Source: Ecdyonurus torrentis
Taxonomy: Eukaryota > Arthropoda > Insecta > Ephemeroptera > Heptageniidae
Assembly: GCA_949318235.1 (NCBI GenBank)
Contig: OX439137.1
Span: 10,843,532 to 10,907,531 of the forward strand
Length of the DNA: 64,000 nt
Direction of reading: 5' to 3'
Position 1 is the first letter of the stretch; each line of letters starts with the position of its first letter. The notes under the pieces are model-generated. The model searched no databases. It was not told the origin of the DNA and was given only the letters and a program-made list of their open reading frames with translations. Position numbers and translations under genes: made by a program. Below, one piece after another: positions 1 to 64,000 of this stretch.

Positions 1-2765
1 TGCCTGTACAATATTTTTAACTCTTATATTTTACAATGTAATAATTTTCCTTCATAAAATGTAAATATCCAACTAAAATGTGTAATAAAAAAAAATAATC
101 TTTTTTTTCCTGTTTCATTGTCTTCTTCTTGATGGACAAAAAAAAATGGAAATTTAAATAAATATTTCAATCTTCAGTTCTGTCGTTCTTATAGTCTGTT
201 GCTATTATGAAGAATAAATTTGAATATGAAACTAAATAATAAAAATAGAGCCCAAGGGGGAGAAATAATAAGGAAAAATAAAAAAATATGCTATTATTAT
301 GATCTAAAAATATTAGTTTTTAAATAATTGAGCTATTCAAAGCCTGTTAAGTTTTTAGTTAAAAAAATACTAAAATTTGATCTATATACAAATATATCAA
401 TAAAAGTATCTACTAATTTTTAAGACTACTAAAAATATATTTAACTAAATTTTTTCCTAACTAATTAAAAAAGGATTTATATATATGGAATTTTTTTTGT
501 TTGTTATAAATATATCTATACAGTATAGTAAATAAAACAAATATAATTATAATTTTTTTAACCCAACCTCCACCATACTTTTTTATTAATATTTTTGTGT
601 GTGTGTTGTTTAATTAAACTACAATCATTCAATATAATCAATAATAATTGTTGTATAATAATCAGCAGCTTTATCATTTATTTATTTATTATTTTGTGTA
701 TTTTGTGTAAATTTAATCGTGATTTTTTGTGAATGTGTTCATTTTGAAAAAAGATAATTGTAAGGGGTGACATAAAAAGTGTTATTTTTTTTTTCATTAT
801 TGATTCGGTGATATTAATTTTTTTTCTTCATATATATAATATTAATATAAAAAAGAACTTTTTTTTTTCAGATTAATTTTTTTTCATTTTTGGGTGAAAA
901 TATTTTTTTTATGATTTTTTTTCAATGCAGCATATAAATATAAATATGTATTATATAACTTCAATTATTTTTTTGGTAATAATTAATATATTTTAATGCT
1001 GTATACAGTGTTCTTATAATTATTTTTTTTTAATTTTATTAATGGAGGCTTGTTAAATTTTTATATGTATCATTATATATCGTATAAAATTCATCTGGAC
1101 TTATAGCTGTTTTTTTCATTCTAAAATTGTATAATTTTTTTTTTTAATATATATATTTTTAATTTAGTTTGGGGGATAAGGGTATTTTTTTTTCTCTTTT
1201 TTTCAAGATATACAATAATATGGATAGAAATAATCTAAATTTTTTTAAAAATATATATAATAGATTTAATTTTTAATTAATTATAATTTAATTAAAAAAT
1301 AAATATATTATATAATTTTTATTTCATCTAATGAATGAAAGTTTTTTTCATAACTTTTTTTTAATATTTATTTACACGATTTTTTTTCTTTTTATCGAGG
1401 CTAGAAAGGTTTTTGTTAACATTTTTCTTTTCTTTTTTAAATATAACAATAACTATACTTTTTTTTATCATTACGTTTTGAAAATTGTTTTTTTGGTATT
1501 ACTTTTTATTATAATAACATATAATTATATATATTTGTGTTTTTGTAATTATATGACTGACATAAATCATAAACCCCTTTTTTATTATATATTTTATAAT
1601 TTTTCTACATTAAAGAAATCATTTTTAAATGTGATAATAATTTTTGATAATATTGTTATTAAAAATAAATATTTAAAGTAAAATATAAATTAAAATTAAA
1701 TACTAAAACTATTTATTATAAAATAATTTTAATTTAATATTTACTTTAAATCTATATTTTTATTTCATTTTGAAATAATATTATAAATTCTAACTTAATT
1801 TTTAAATCTTAAAATGATACGCTTTTCATTACTAAGTATTATTTTCCTTTAAATATAAAATCAAAATAATTTCACTCTTAATAGAAAAAAGTGCCTTTTA
1901 TTTTTATTTTATTAAAAGAAAATATTACCCATTAAGAAAATAAATATTTAAAAATCTAAACCAAATATACTATAAAATATATAGTTCAAAAATTATTACC
2001 AAATTTTTACAATATTTTTTTTACATTTTAAAATTAAAAACATATTTGGAAGATGAAGAAGTATCAGATTTTATTTATATTTAATTAAATTCTTTTGGGG
2101 ATTTTTGTTTGTTTGTTTTCTTACATATTATTTATAATGAAATAATTTTATTTTAGTTTGTTTTTTTTACAATTTTCTTAAGAAAAAACACATTTTTATA
2201 TCATTTTTTTATATCTTAGATAATAACAGTTAATATTAGTCCATTTTCATGTTTCTTTAGAATATAGTCACGTGAGCAATTGCATTTTAATATATTTATT
2301 ACAAAATGTATCACAAATTCATGTACACAATTTATTTTTATATTTAAAATAATGATTTTTATCATTGGAACATTTTTTTTCTAGATAAAATGAAGTAGCA
2401 TTTTTAAAAAGCTTTAAAATATATATTTTTTGGAATGATAAGGATACATTTTTTTTTTTTTTGGGTACTGTAAATTAAAATTAGAAAAAGGGGGATAAAA
2501 GGGTTTTAAATGGTAGCAAATAACGATAAAATTAGCTTCTTGCTCTATTATATAAAATTTAATGAATTTGTATGTACATTTACTGACAAATCTATAGATT
2601 AAAGTTTTTTTTTTCTAACTTAATATTTGTTTTTTCTTATGAGGGAATTCAGTTGTGCAAAACTGAAAGTCAAGATGTAAATAAAACAACTTGTATCAAT
2701 AATGCTAGCAAAAATGACGTCATCTTTACCAGATATTCAACACAATTTGCTTAATTTACACAAGT

Positions 2766-2784
2766 CCCCCCCCCCCCCCCCCCC
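2766..2784. repeat. C19 homopolymer
   Basis: Nineteen C residues in a row, striking in such AT-rich DNA, within the 3' flank. Confidence 0.9.
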
Positions 2785-5362
2785 GCCTTTTATGAAGGTA
2801 TATCATGTTTACATAATGATGGTCCCATCTCATGATTTCCCATTTAATAAATACTTGTTTTTCATTAATTTTATCCCTTACAAAAAAAATGGTTTCCAAT
2901 CGTAAAAATCATAATTTTAAATATAAATTAAAAGTATACTTGCATTTATGATACATAAGGTACATTTTTTTTTATTATTTTTCTCTTTTTTTATAATAAT
3001 TCATAACTTTCTTTTGCTCTATAAGTTAATACATTTTTTTTTATTATTTTTTTTTTTATTTTAATATTATTTTTTTGTAATTTTTTTATTTAAAAAATAT
3101 TCCCCTTTTTTAATCCCTTATCCCTTAATCCTATTTTTCTTTTCTTTTTCTAGTTTTCCCCCTTTTTTTATTTTTTAAATCCTTAAACTATCATAATAGC
3201 TTAATTCAATTCAAGTTTTATTAAACCTAAACAAATAACAGATTTTTTTTATATATATAATTACATTTTTTTTTGTAGATTTTTTATATATATATATGCA
3301 TTAATCATTTTTAAAAAGGAACAATAAACATATGTACACTTTCTTTGTTTCAAAAGCATTTTGTTTTTCATTCATACACTTTTTTCTTCTCATTTGCACC
3401 AAAATTTTAATAGCATTTCTTGTAACATTTTCTTTTTCTTTTTTTTTTTTTTTTTGGAAAAGCAGACACCATTCATACATAACAAACTGCATTTTTTAAC
3501 TATTTAATATTTTCTTTATCATGCATATACTTTTTTTTTTGTAACTTATTTTAATACACATTATTAATTAAAATGTGTACTTTTTTGTGGTATAAAGTTT
3601 TTTTTTTTTTTTTTTTTTTGTGTTTTTAGAATTTTAGTATTTATTATTATTATTACTTATATTATTACAATATCTTAAAATCTATGTAGCTATTATTTAA
3701 ATTCACAGACAGTTTTTTTTTTTTTTTTTTTCACTTCACTTTTTTTTAATACACACGAATTTTCTTCACTCCGTAAATTTTGTAATGTTCAAAAACTGTT
3801 TTCCTATTTTTTTTTAATCTTATTATTAAGTAATTTTTTTGTATAGGCGCAGAGTCTATTAATTAAAAAAAGAAAAATTAAAAACAGATCTTTTTTCTTT
3901 CAAAAAATGTGCATATTTTTATGAATTAAGTATTAGTGCTAGAAATGATTTTAAAATAATAAAAAATAATTTTTTTAGCACTTAAATAAAAAACAAAGAG
4001 ATTTTTTTTTACACTTTTTTTCAAAATGGATTGAGCAATACCTTATAAATGGTAAATATATTTCATTTTATTATATTTTGTTGTTTTATATAATTAGGTC
4101 TAAACATTAATTAAAAATAAGAGGTATTATAATTATCATATTTCGAAAGATTATTATATATTTTTTTCTTCTAAATATTGTAATTTATTATTTTTATTCA
4201 TGAATTTTTGAGCTGTATTTTATTTTACAATATTTATTCATTTAATAATTTTTTTTAGCAAATACCTCTTTGTTCAAAGTAATATTTAATGGCTTTTTGA
4301 AACTATACTAATTTTTTTTTTAAATAAATTAATAAAAATTGTGCGTAAAAATATTCAATGAAAACATTTTTGTTATATTGTTGGTCAATTTTTTTTTATA
4401 GGAAGACATAATACATGTAGAATAGATTATATTAAAAGAATTAGAAAAAAGAAATAATGTATTATTATAAATTTAATAAAAAAAAACTTGTGTGTTTGAA
4501 AAAAATTGGGCAAGTTAGCGTGTTTAATCTTAAGAAAATCAAACATCTTTCATGACCAATCTTTATCAATCAATCATAAAAAACTGTTAATATATAAATG
4601 AACCAAATCAAGTCATATTTCTGTAAAAAAAAAAAATGCATTAAAATATTATTATTACTTTTGTTTATAATATTTTTCTACATTTTCTTTTGGTAAATAT
4701 ATTAATTATTTGGTAAATAATATATATCGTATCAGAATCATTAAAAAATAAATTATATAAATAATTATATAAAAATGCCAATTAAATATTACTTTGAATT
4801 AAATTTTTTATTAAAACTTATTTGGCGCCAATTTTCTTTTTATATCAAATACCGAATTTATGAAAACTTTTTAGAATTTCTTTTACATAACAACATTGAT
4901 TCAAATTTTAATTTCACCAACCAATATCTCGGATAATAGTTTTTTTTTTAATTTTTTTTTTGAGCCGAGAACGGACGGTACATATTAAAAATTTTTAACA
5001 TGTATTCTTTTTTCCACGTAATTTTTTTTTTGGAATATTACATTTTTTTTTCATATAATAAAACTTTTTACAGCCCTATTATGAAAATTCTCAGTCCACC
5101 TAATTTTTAATCTATTTATTTATTTTCAAATTTGTAACTCTTTATTATTATTATACTTTTTTTTAACTTACATATATAACACAATAACTAACAAATAGAT
5201 TTACATTATCAATATGTGAAATTTTTAAGTATCTATTTACAAAGATTTATTTTATTTTTTATTTTTTTATTCGCTGTGAGTAATTATTTTTTAAGCAGGG
5301 TAAAGATTAATACGTTACGCTGACAGTGTGTTAAATGTATATAATATATTTTTTTAGGAACA

Positions 5363-5399
5363 AAACGAGATATTAATTTTTCTTAATAAAATCTCGTTT
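5363..5399. repeat. Short inverted repeat AAACGAGAT/ATCTCGTTT
   Basis: Nine-base perfect arms with a partly pairing interior (TATTAA and TTAATA). It lies in the Rdl 3' flank; no function is assigned. Confidence 0.5.
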
Positions 5400-5754
5400 C
5401 TTCTTACGTTTTTTTTTTAAATATAAAATTTAGAATTGACACGTTTTCTTTATTTTTCTTTTTCTTTTATTAAAATAAAATTATGATACAAACAAAAATT
5501 CATGTAAGAATTTATTAAAAAAAAAAAGAAATTAAAAAAGGTATATTGATGGCCATTTTGTAATACCGGCAGCCATTTTGTTGACTTTTTGTTACTATAG
5601 TAACCTGGTATCAACAGTATTGTGCTGCCATAGTAATTAATAAATATGTCAATAATTAAATCATGCCACATTAATAAACAATTTTCTTAATTAAATTATT
5701 AAAATAAAAGCAATTAAGTTTAATTTACAAAAAGGTTCTCATATTGTTGTTATG

Positions 5755-5785
5755 ATCACTCTATTTGTTACATAATTAGAGTGAT
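5755..5785. repeat. Short inverted repeat ATCACTCTA/TAGAGTGAT
   Basis: Nine-base perfect arms separated by 13 bases, immediately before the nested hairpin at 5795. Confidence 0.5.
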
Positions 5786-5794
5786 TGTTGCAAA

Positions 5795-5933
5795 AGTTCA
5801 TAATCTAATAAAGAAATTTGTTTATTAAAGCCTATATTTTTACACGATCAAGTATTTTATAGATCCATTATTATTGGATTTTATTGAAAATACTGATACA
5901 TGTAAATATAGTTCATAAATATAATAAAGAAAT
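5795..5933. repeat. Nested hairpin between direct repeats
   Basis: An imperfect 23-bp direct repeat (AGTTCATAATCTAATAAAG at 5795 and a close copy at 5910) brackets three nested stems: CTATATTTTTACA with TGTAAATATAG, AGTATTTT with AAAATACT, and ATCCA with TGGAT. Confidence 0.5.
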
Positions 5934-6291
5934 AAAATTGAAGTAAAAGTGATAATTAGAATAAGTAAGATATGAAGTTATAGAATGAAATAGACAATAA
6001 AAAATAATTATAAAGATATCATAAAAATTGTTTTTCAAATTAAATAAAATACAAAAAAAAAAAATTAATACTAGAGCTCCATTGCCTTTAAGGGGGGTTA
6101 AATTTTAAAATAAATTATTATCCTATTTACATGTTGCAATATTTTAATGTTTATGATAATCTCAATTGCATCAAATCTGGAGATAAAATGCAATTTTATT
6201 AAAAAAAAACATATAAACAGTGTAAATAGGTTGTTAGAAATCATTGCTCATTTTTATTTTAACATTTTAAATGTTGCAACCCATATATTAT

Positions 6292-6292
<1 letters not shown>

Positions 6293-6372
<80 letters not shown>

Positions 6373-6384
6373 TATATATATATT
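6293..6384. repeat. TA dinucleotide array
   Basis: About 45 TA units with one slip. The open frame through it (Tyr-Ile repeats) is not a gene. Confidence 0.95.
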
Positions 6385-6850
6385 ATAGGAAGCAAAAACT
6401 AACAGAAGGGTAGTATTATTAAAACTTATTACTAAATGAAATTATCACCTTATACTTTTAAAATTAATTCTTAAGATAATAGAATAGACCTAAACATTTC
6501 TTTTTAAGAAAATAACTGAATAATATTTTAATTTTAAATACTTATCTGTATTTTTCTCTTAACTTATTAAAGAGTTTTTCATTGATTCGTATTTTAATAA
6601 ATATTACTTTAAACTTTATATAAATTAATTTGATATGTTTAACATATTGTTAATACAATATCAAATTAAATTAAAAAACAAAAGTAAAGCTATTTCTATT
6701 AAAAAAAATAATCACAAATGCAATACAGTAATCAACCAAGTTGTATGTTTTTGTTAACTAATACATACCTCTATTCCTTTATTAATTTATTCCTTTATCC
6801 TTTTATTAATTTGTTTATTCTTTTTGCTCACGTGAATACAATAAATACGT

Positions 6851-7000
6851 AATTTTTACTGCATTTATATCATATAGCATAAATGATGCGATTTTGTAAT
6901 ATATAATAATAATTATGCTGTACAACTGTGCAGCATTATTATTATGAAGAAATACAAAATAGCATCAATTATGTTGTAGGTAATAAATGTTACTAAAATT
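6851..7000. repeat. Long imperfect hairpin, about 150 nt
   Basis: The arms pair in order: AATTTT, CATTTAT, CATAA, TGATGC, ATTTTGTA, ATAATAATAAT and ATGCTG on the left, with complements on the right. The terminal loop is near TACAACTGTG. It could be a short foldback element or a precursor of small RNA; the sequence alone does not decide. Confidence 0.55.
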
Positions 7001-7274
7001 GGTCTAGCATAATAATTAAGTATTTAATTTTGTCTCTGCAGCTCATATATTATCTGAGATAGGAAATACTCAAACTTGAAATACCCCCCCCCCCTCTCGT
7101 GTAAGGTTGAAAAATAGCACAATTTGTTGTCTAGGATAGGGTTGCATATTATTTGACAAAAAAAAGTGACATCTGATGAATTACTGTATTGTTTTAAATG
7201 ATAAATAATCAATGTACAAAATAAGTAAGGTGTAAATTAGAATTTTATTCAGTTATTTTAAAAGAACAGTGTAA

Positions 7275-7396
7275 AGTCTAGTTAAAACTAAGACCATAAA
7301 ATTATGTTGACATTAAATAATCATCATTACAAAATAACGTTTCATTAAATAATTTTGCAATGCTAATTTTTATGTATCTTTAATTTTATGGTCTAG
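7275..7396. repeat. Inverted repeat with GACCATAAAATTA arms
   Basis: The left arm GACCATAAAATTA is matched by TAATTTTATGGTC at the right, with CTAG near both outer ends. The size and shape suggest a small foldback element of about 120 bp. Confidence 0.5.
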
Positions 7397-9320
7397 ATAC
7401 AATAATTAAAAAAACAAAAAAGTCTTAAATAGGCAACAAAAAAATTAAATTGACCCATTTAACTCAACTTACCTTTAAAAGTCAAATTTTAGTCCAAATT
7501 TATACCTTAATAAACATGCATTTATAAAATACATTTTCAAAGCATATTGATTTACTTTTAGGAAAAATACAGAAAAATTACATTAAAATTTAATAAAAAA
7601 AAAAGGTAGTTTTTAAAATATTTAAAAGATATTAAAAAAGTAAGAAAAAAAACGACCAAAACAAAGAATTCAAATAACTAGAATTTTAATAAAGAAAACA
7701 TATTCATTTAGAAATCATTTATAAAACTTTATATGCCATTTTATATAGTTTAATGATTGCATAAAAAATTATTTTTATACACTTTTCTTACAACATTTAT
7801 TTTATTATATAATATTTAGAATTTTTCACAAAAAGGCACAAAAATTTTATAAAATGACATTTTTTTATATATATTTATCCCTGAGTAAAAAACAAGTCAC
7901 TGCATTTTTTTTTTTTTAGAATTTTTTTGTATCACAATTTTAATTTAATATCTAATTTTTTTAAGTATTATTATTATTATTATTATTTTGTTATTATTAT
8001 TTTCATTATCATAATAACAATAGTGCTGTACAATAATAATATATTAGCGTGAATATTTTCAGAGTGTTTACTTTTTTTTTTATTAAATGTATAAGAGTTA
8101 ATAATTTAGTAATAATAATGATAATTATATTTTAAAAAAACAAAAACATAATTTTCATAAATAGTTTATAATATTTAATAAATCTACAATGTATAGTTGT
8201 TTTTTTGTAATAGGTTTTTTATATAACACTTTTGATTCCGATCTTTTTCTCAAAAAAAGCTTGGAAATAAATCCTGATAAATAATTTTTTTCATATATAA
8301 TTACTATAATATTTTTAATAACTTTTTTTCTTTTAAGATAATATGTATATGGAATAATTTTTGTTAAATAAATGGACCTGCCTCATTCTATTAATTAATT
8401 TTAAAAAAGGAAGCATAATTATATAAATTAAAATCCTTGCATTTTTTTTTTTCTTGGGATATTATATAATGTAACAATATGATATTTTCCAGTATCATTT
8501 AAGACATAATAAAAATGCAAGAATTTATAAATATCAATTACATATCAAGAGCATTCAAAATAACAGAATTTTTTTTTAAATATATAATATATTAATATTT
8601 TTTTTTCTTTAACTATTATAAAATAATTAAGGATTATAACAGTTTATAGAATTTATTACTATATAATTATTATTATTTTATGGTGCATTTTTTAAAATTA
8701 AAATAAAAAAGAAGTTATTATTACATATTGTTATTTTTTTTTTCGGTATCAGAGTATTTATATTTATTATTATTATTATTAATATTTTAAAATTTATCTT
8801 TTTCCTTCTCAATTACTATATTGATTCTATAAAATAATATATATAAAAAAACACATATTATATTAATTTTTTCTGGAAGAATATTTACATAATTTTTTTT
8901 TCGTGTTTTTTTGAAAAAAGTCACAGTATTTATCATTATTTTTTTTATCTATTATCTTTTTTAAGTATTTATAAAATACTATATTATAAAGCGTTTAGTC
9001 GTGTTTGTAGCAATTTTTTTGTGTATTATAATTTTTATTTACTGTAATGGCGTGGATTTTAAACTAAAAATTATTTCTTACAAAACACTATTTTTTTTTC
9101 ACAGAAAAAATATAAAAAAAAACAATAATGATATTTTTTTTTATTATTATTATGAAAAAATGTTGATGATTTTTTTTAATAACTCTCCATTAAAATAAAA
9201 TTTATTATATATTTCAACAATTTTAACTAGTATTATTATTTTTCACTTTTTTTTTTCAAATATAACTGAAAATTTTTAAAGATAAAAATGAGTGCTGATT
9301 TTTTGTTTTGGATTTTTTGT

Positions 9321-9330
9321 TTTATTTATT
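9321..9330 (-). terminator. Candidate polyadenylation signals for Rdl
   Basis: Two overlapping AATAAA hexamers on the minus strand lie about 155 nt after the stop codon. The hexamer is common by chance at this base composition, so this is only the nearest plausible site. The true 3' end may be anywhere in the following kilobases. Confidence 0.25.
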
Positions 9331-9485
9331 ATTATATAATATTATTGCTAAAAATGTTCTTTTTTTGATAGATATTTTTTTCAACATTATTGTAGTATTA
9401 AGAATAAAATTCAATGATTTTTCATATATATATTATTATTTTTTTTTATATAATGTTCATCGATTTTTTTTTTTTTTTTTTTTTT

Positions 9486-62512
<53,027 letters not shown>

Positions 62513-63587
62513 CTGTGGAAATATTAAATTAGTAACAAAAATAAAAAAAATATATTTGATTATTTAATGAAATTATATTTTATACGTGTTTAAAATTCTT
62601 TTCTTTACAAACAAAACAAAAGCATTGCGCTATTGTCACAGCCTGTGATTCACTGTGGTAAAATGTGTAGATAATCCATTTTGACTTGAAAGCATCGATA
62701 GTTTTTTTTTACTATATTTTAAAATTTAGTAAAAGTTTATAAAAGAAATAATTTATGAAAAATAATGAATTCCTTTAATATTTCATTATCAAAAATTTTA
62801 CTCAATTTGCATACTTTTCCGTTATAAAGTTTTTTTTTTCTTTATATATATTTAGAACACGTATAAAATATTCTCAATAATGCAACTATCAAAATATATA
62901 ACACAACAATTTTTTAATAATTATCTATTTTAAAAGCTGTTTTAGAATATCAACCCATACAAAAATTTTGATTTCTGAGCTATAATAATATTAACAAATC
63001 ACAGATACATGTTTATTTTTTAATTATTTGAAACTTATTTTCAGTACTGTATTTTCATTCTTTCTTTATTCTTTTAATATAAATATCATAAATATTTATT
63101 CTTCAAATATTACCCCATTTTTTCATAGTTGCATTATTATTTATAATATGAAGTATTTTCAAATGTAAGGATCAAATGAACATAAAGATGTTGTGTATAT
63201 GTAGAAAAACAAATGTATTCATACATGTTAAATTGTATGATTAACACACTAAATGTCGTTTGATAATATATATTATCAATAATGATATATTCTATTGATT
63301 CATTTTTTTTTATTCAGCCATTTATTTATTATTATAATAATATTGACATGTTTTATTTTTAAAATAACTCCTTTTTATTTATTTTTAACAACGATTCTAT
63401 ATTTCAGTACATTTTTATATTATTATTATTATTACTGTTAATTTTTACAGTTTCAAAATTAAAAACTTTATTTTAATACGCTTAATGAAATAGAGTTATA
63501 AATAGATTTGCATGAATTAAAGTCTCCGGATGATTGCAATAAAAAAATTAAGAATTTCATGTCACGAAAATTGTACTTTCATTGAAG

Positions 63588-63646
<59 letters not shown>

Positions 63647-64000
63647 CAATTTTCTTATAACATTTGCTCCAATTGATTTTATTTTTTATAAAATTACAGT
63701 ATAGTAAAATTATATCAAAAAATAAAAAAGAAGTATTTTTTTTCTCTCGTTTTGTAAATGTAAGGATATTACGAGTGTAATTTTGTCAGGTAAATGAGGT
63801 ATTATTCATACTTGAATAGGCAATTTACAGTCTATATTTATCATAAAAAAAAAACGTCAATTGAATTGTAGGTAATTTGGGAATATATATAACAGCACTC
63901 TTTGTATATTATATATTGTAAAATGTTATTATTCTATTCATATACTTTTTTTTTAATAAATTGTCACGATTTTGCTCTTAGTAAAGAAATAGTATTACTA
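62513..64000 (-). other. Part of the Rdl intron upstream of exon 3c
   Basis: This is AT-rich sequence with an AT array at 63591-63644. No exon 2 and no fourth copy of exon 3 is visible up to the window end, so exon 2 lies further out. Confidence 0.75.
63591..63644. repeat. AT dinucleotide array
   Basis: About 54 bp of AT repeat upstream of exon 3c. Confidence 0.95.

Larger units (their letters stand above)
1..9485. other. 3' flank or 3' UTR of Rdl; no recognisable gene
   Basis: This stretch is AT-rich with many T runs. Open frames here are short and rich in Phe, Asn, Ile and Lys, as expected of translated AT-rich noise. It contains a C19 run (2766-2784), a TA array (6293-6384), and several inverted repeats listed separately (5363-5399, 5755-5785, 5795-5933, 6851-7000, 7275-7396). 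I see no exon of a neighbouring gene. How much of it belongs to the Rdl 3' UTR cannot be told. Confidence 0.6.

Noticed and set aside
1331..1681. 116-codon open frame in the 3' flank
   Set aside because: Almost entirely Phe, Ile, Asn, Tyr and Lys from T- and A-rich DNA; no domain and no coding signature.
62513..64000. Fourth copy of exon 3 or exon 2
   Set aside because: No stretch encoding the VEVG or MYVLSIS core or other RDL N-terminal sequence was found here.

Overview
The window is very AT-rich animal DNA, full of homopolymer runs and AT, GA and CT microsatellites. One gene is clear. It is the downstream part of an insect Rdl gene, which encodes the GABA-gated chloride channel of the Cys-loop family, on the minus strand from about 62512 to 9486. 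The exons join with consistent phases into 436 residues running from the strand before binding loop D through M4 to the stop. The first two exons (signal peptide and N-terminus) must lie beyond position 64000. The protein is plainly insect RDL. The intracellular-loop peptide ([16 protein letters not shown]) and the extreme AT bias would fit a hymenopteran such as a braconid wasp, but that placement is a weak inference.

Layout along the transcript (high to low coordinates): three interchangeable copies of exon 3 (62445-62512, 61100-61167, 58531-58598); exon 4 (49385-49611); a 12.7-kb intron holding an almost complete non-LTR retrotransposon (42364-45830), a decayed reverse-transcriptase scrap and several foldback elements; exon 5 with the Cys-loop (36612-36694); two interchangeable copies of exon 6 (32884-33021 and 31642-31779); exon 7 with M1 to M3 (26759-27043); exon 8 at the start of the cytoplasmic loop (23234-23382); a 13.4-kb intron rich in foldback elements; and the last exon, with a polyglycine/proline tract and M4 (9486-9848). 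Positions 1-9485 are 3' flank or 3' UTR with no recognisable gene.

The most noteworthy feature is the splicing architecture. Exon 3 is triplicated. Each copy is 68 nt, and joining any two gives a premature stop, so the reading frame enforces one-at-a-time use. The two exon-6 copies are 138 nt each and would stay in frame if both were used, so something else must keep them exclusive. All five alternative exons have weak GTAC-type donors, whereas the constitutive exons have GTAAGT, GTATGT or GTGAGT. With three exon-3 and two exon-6 choices the locus could encode six extracellular-domain variants.

The introns also carry at least three foldback (MITE-like) families with TTAA, TA or 8-bp target duplications. 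Many copies contain the palindromic octamer TGACGTCA, which occurs 16 times in the window. I found no CRISPR array, tRNA, rRNA or bacterial-type operon.
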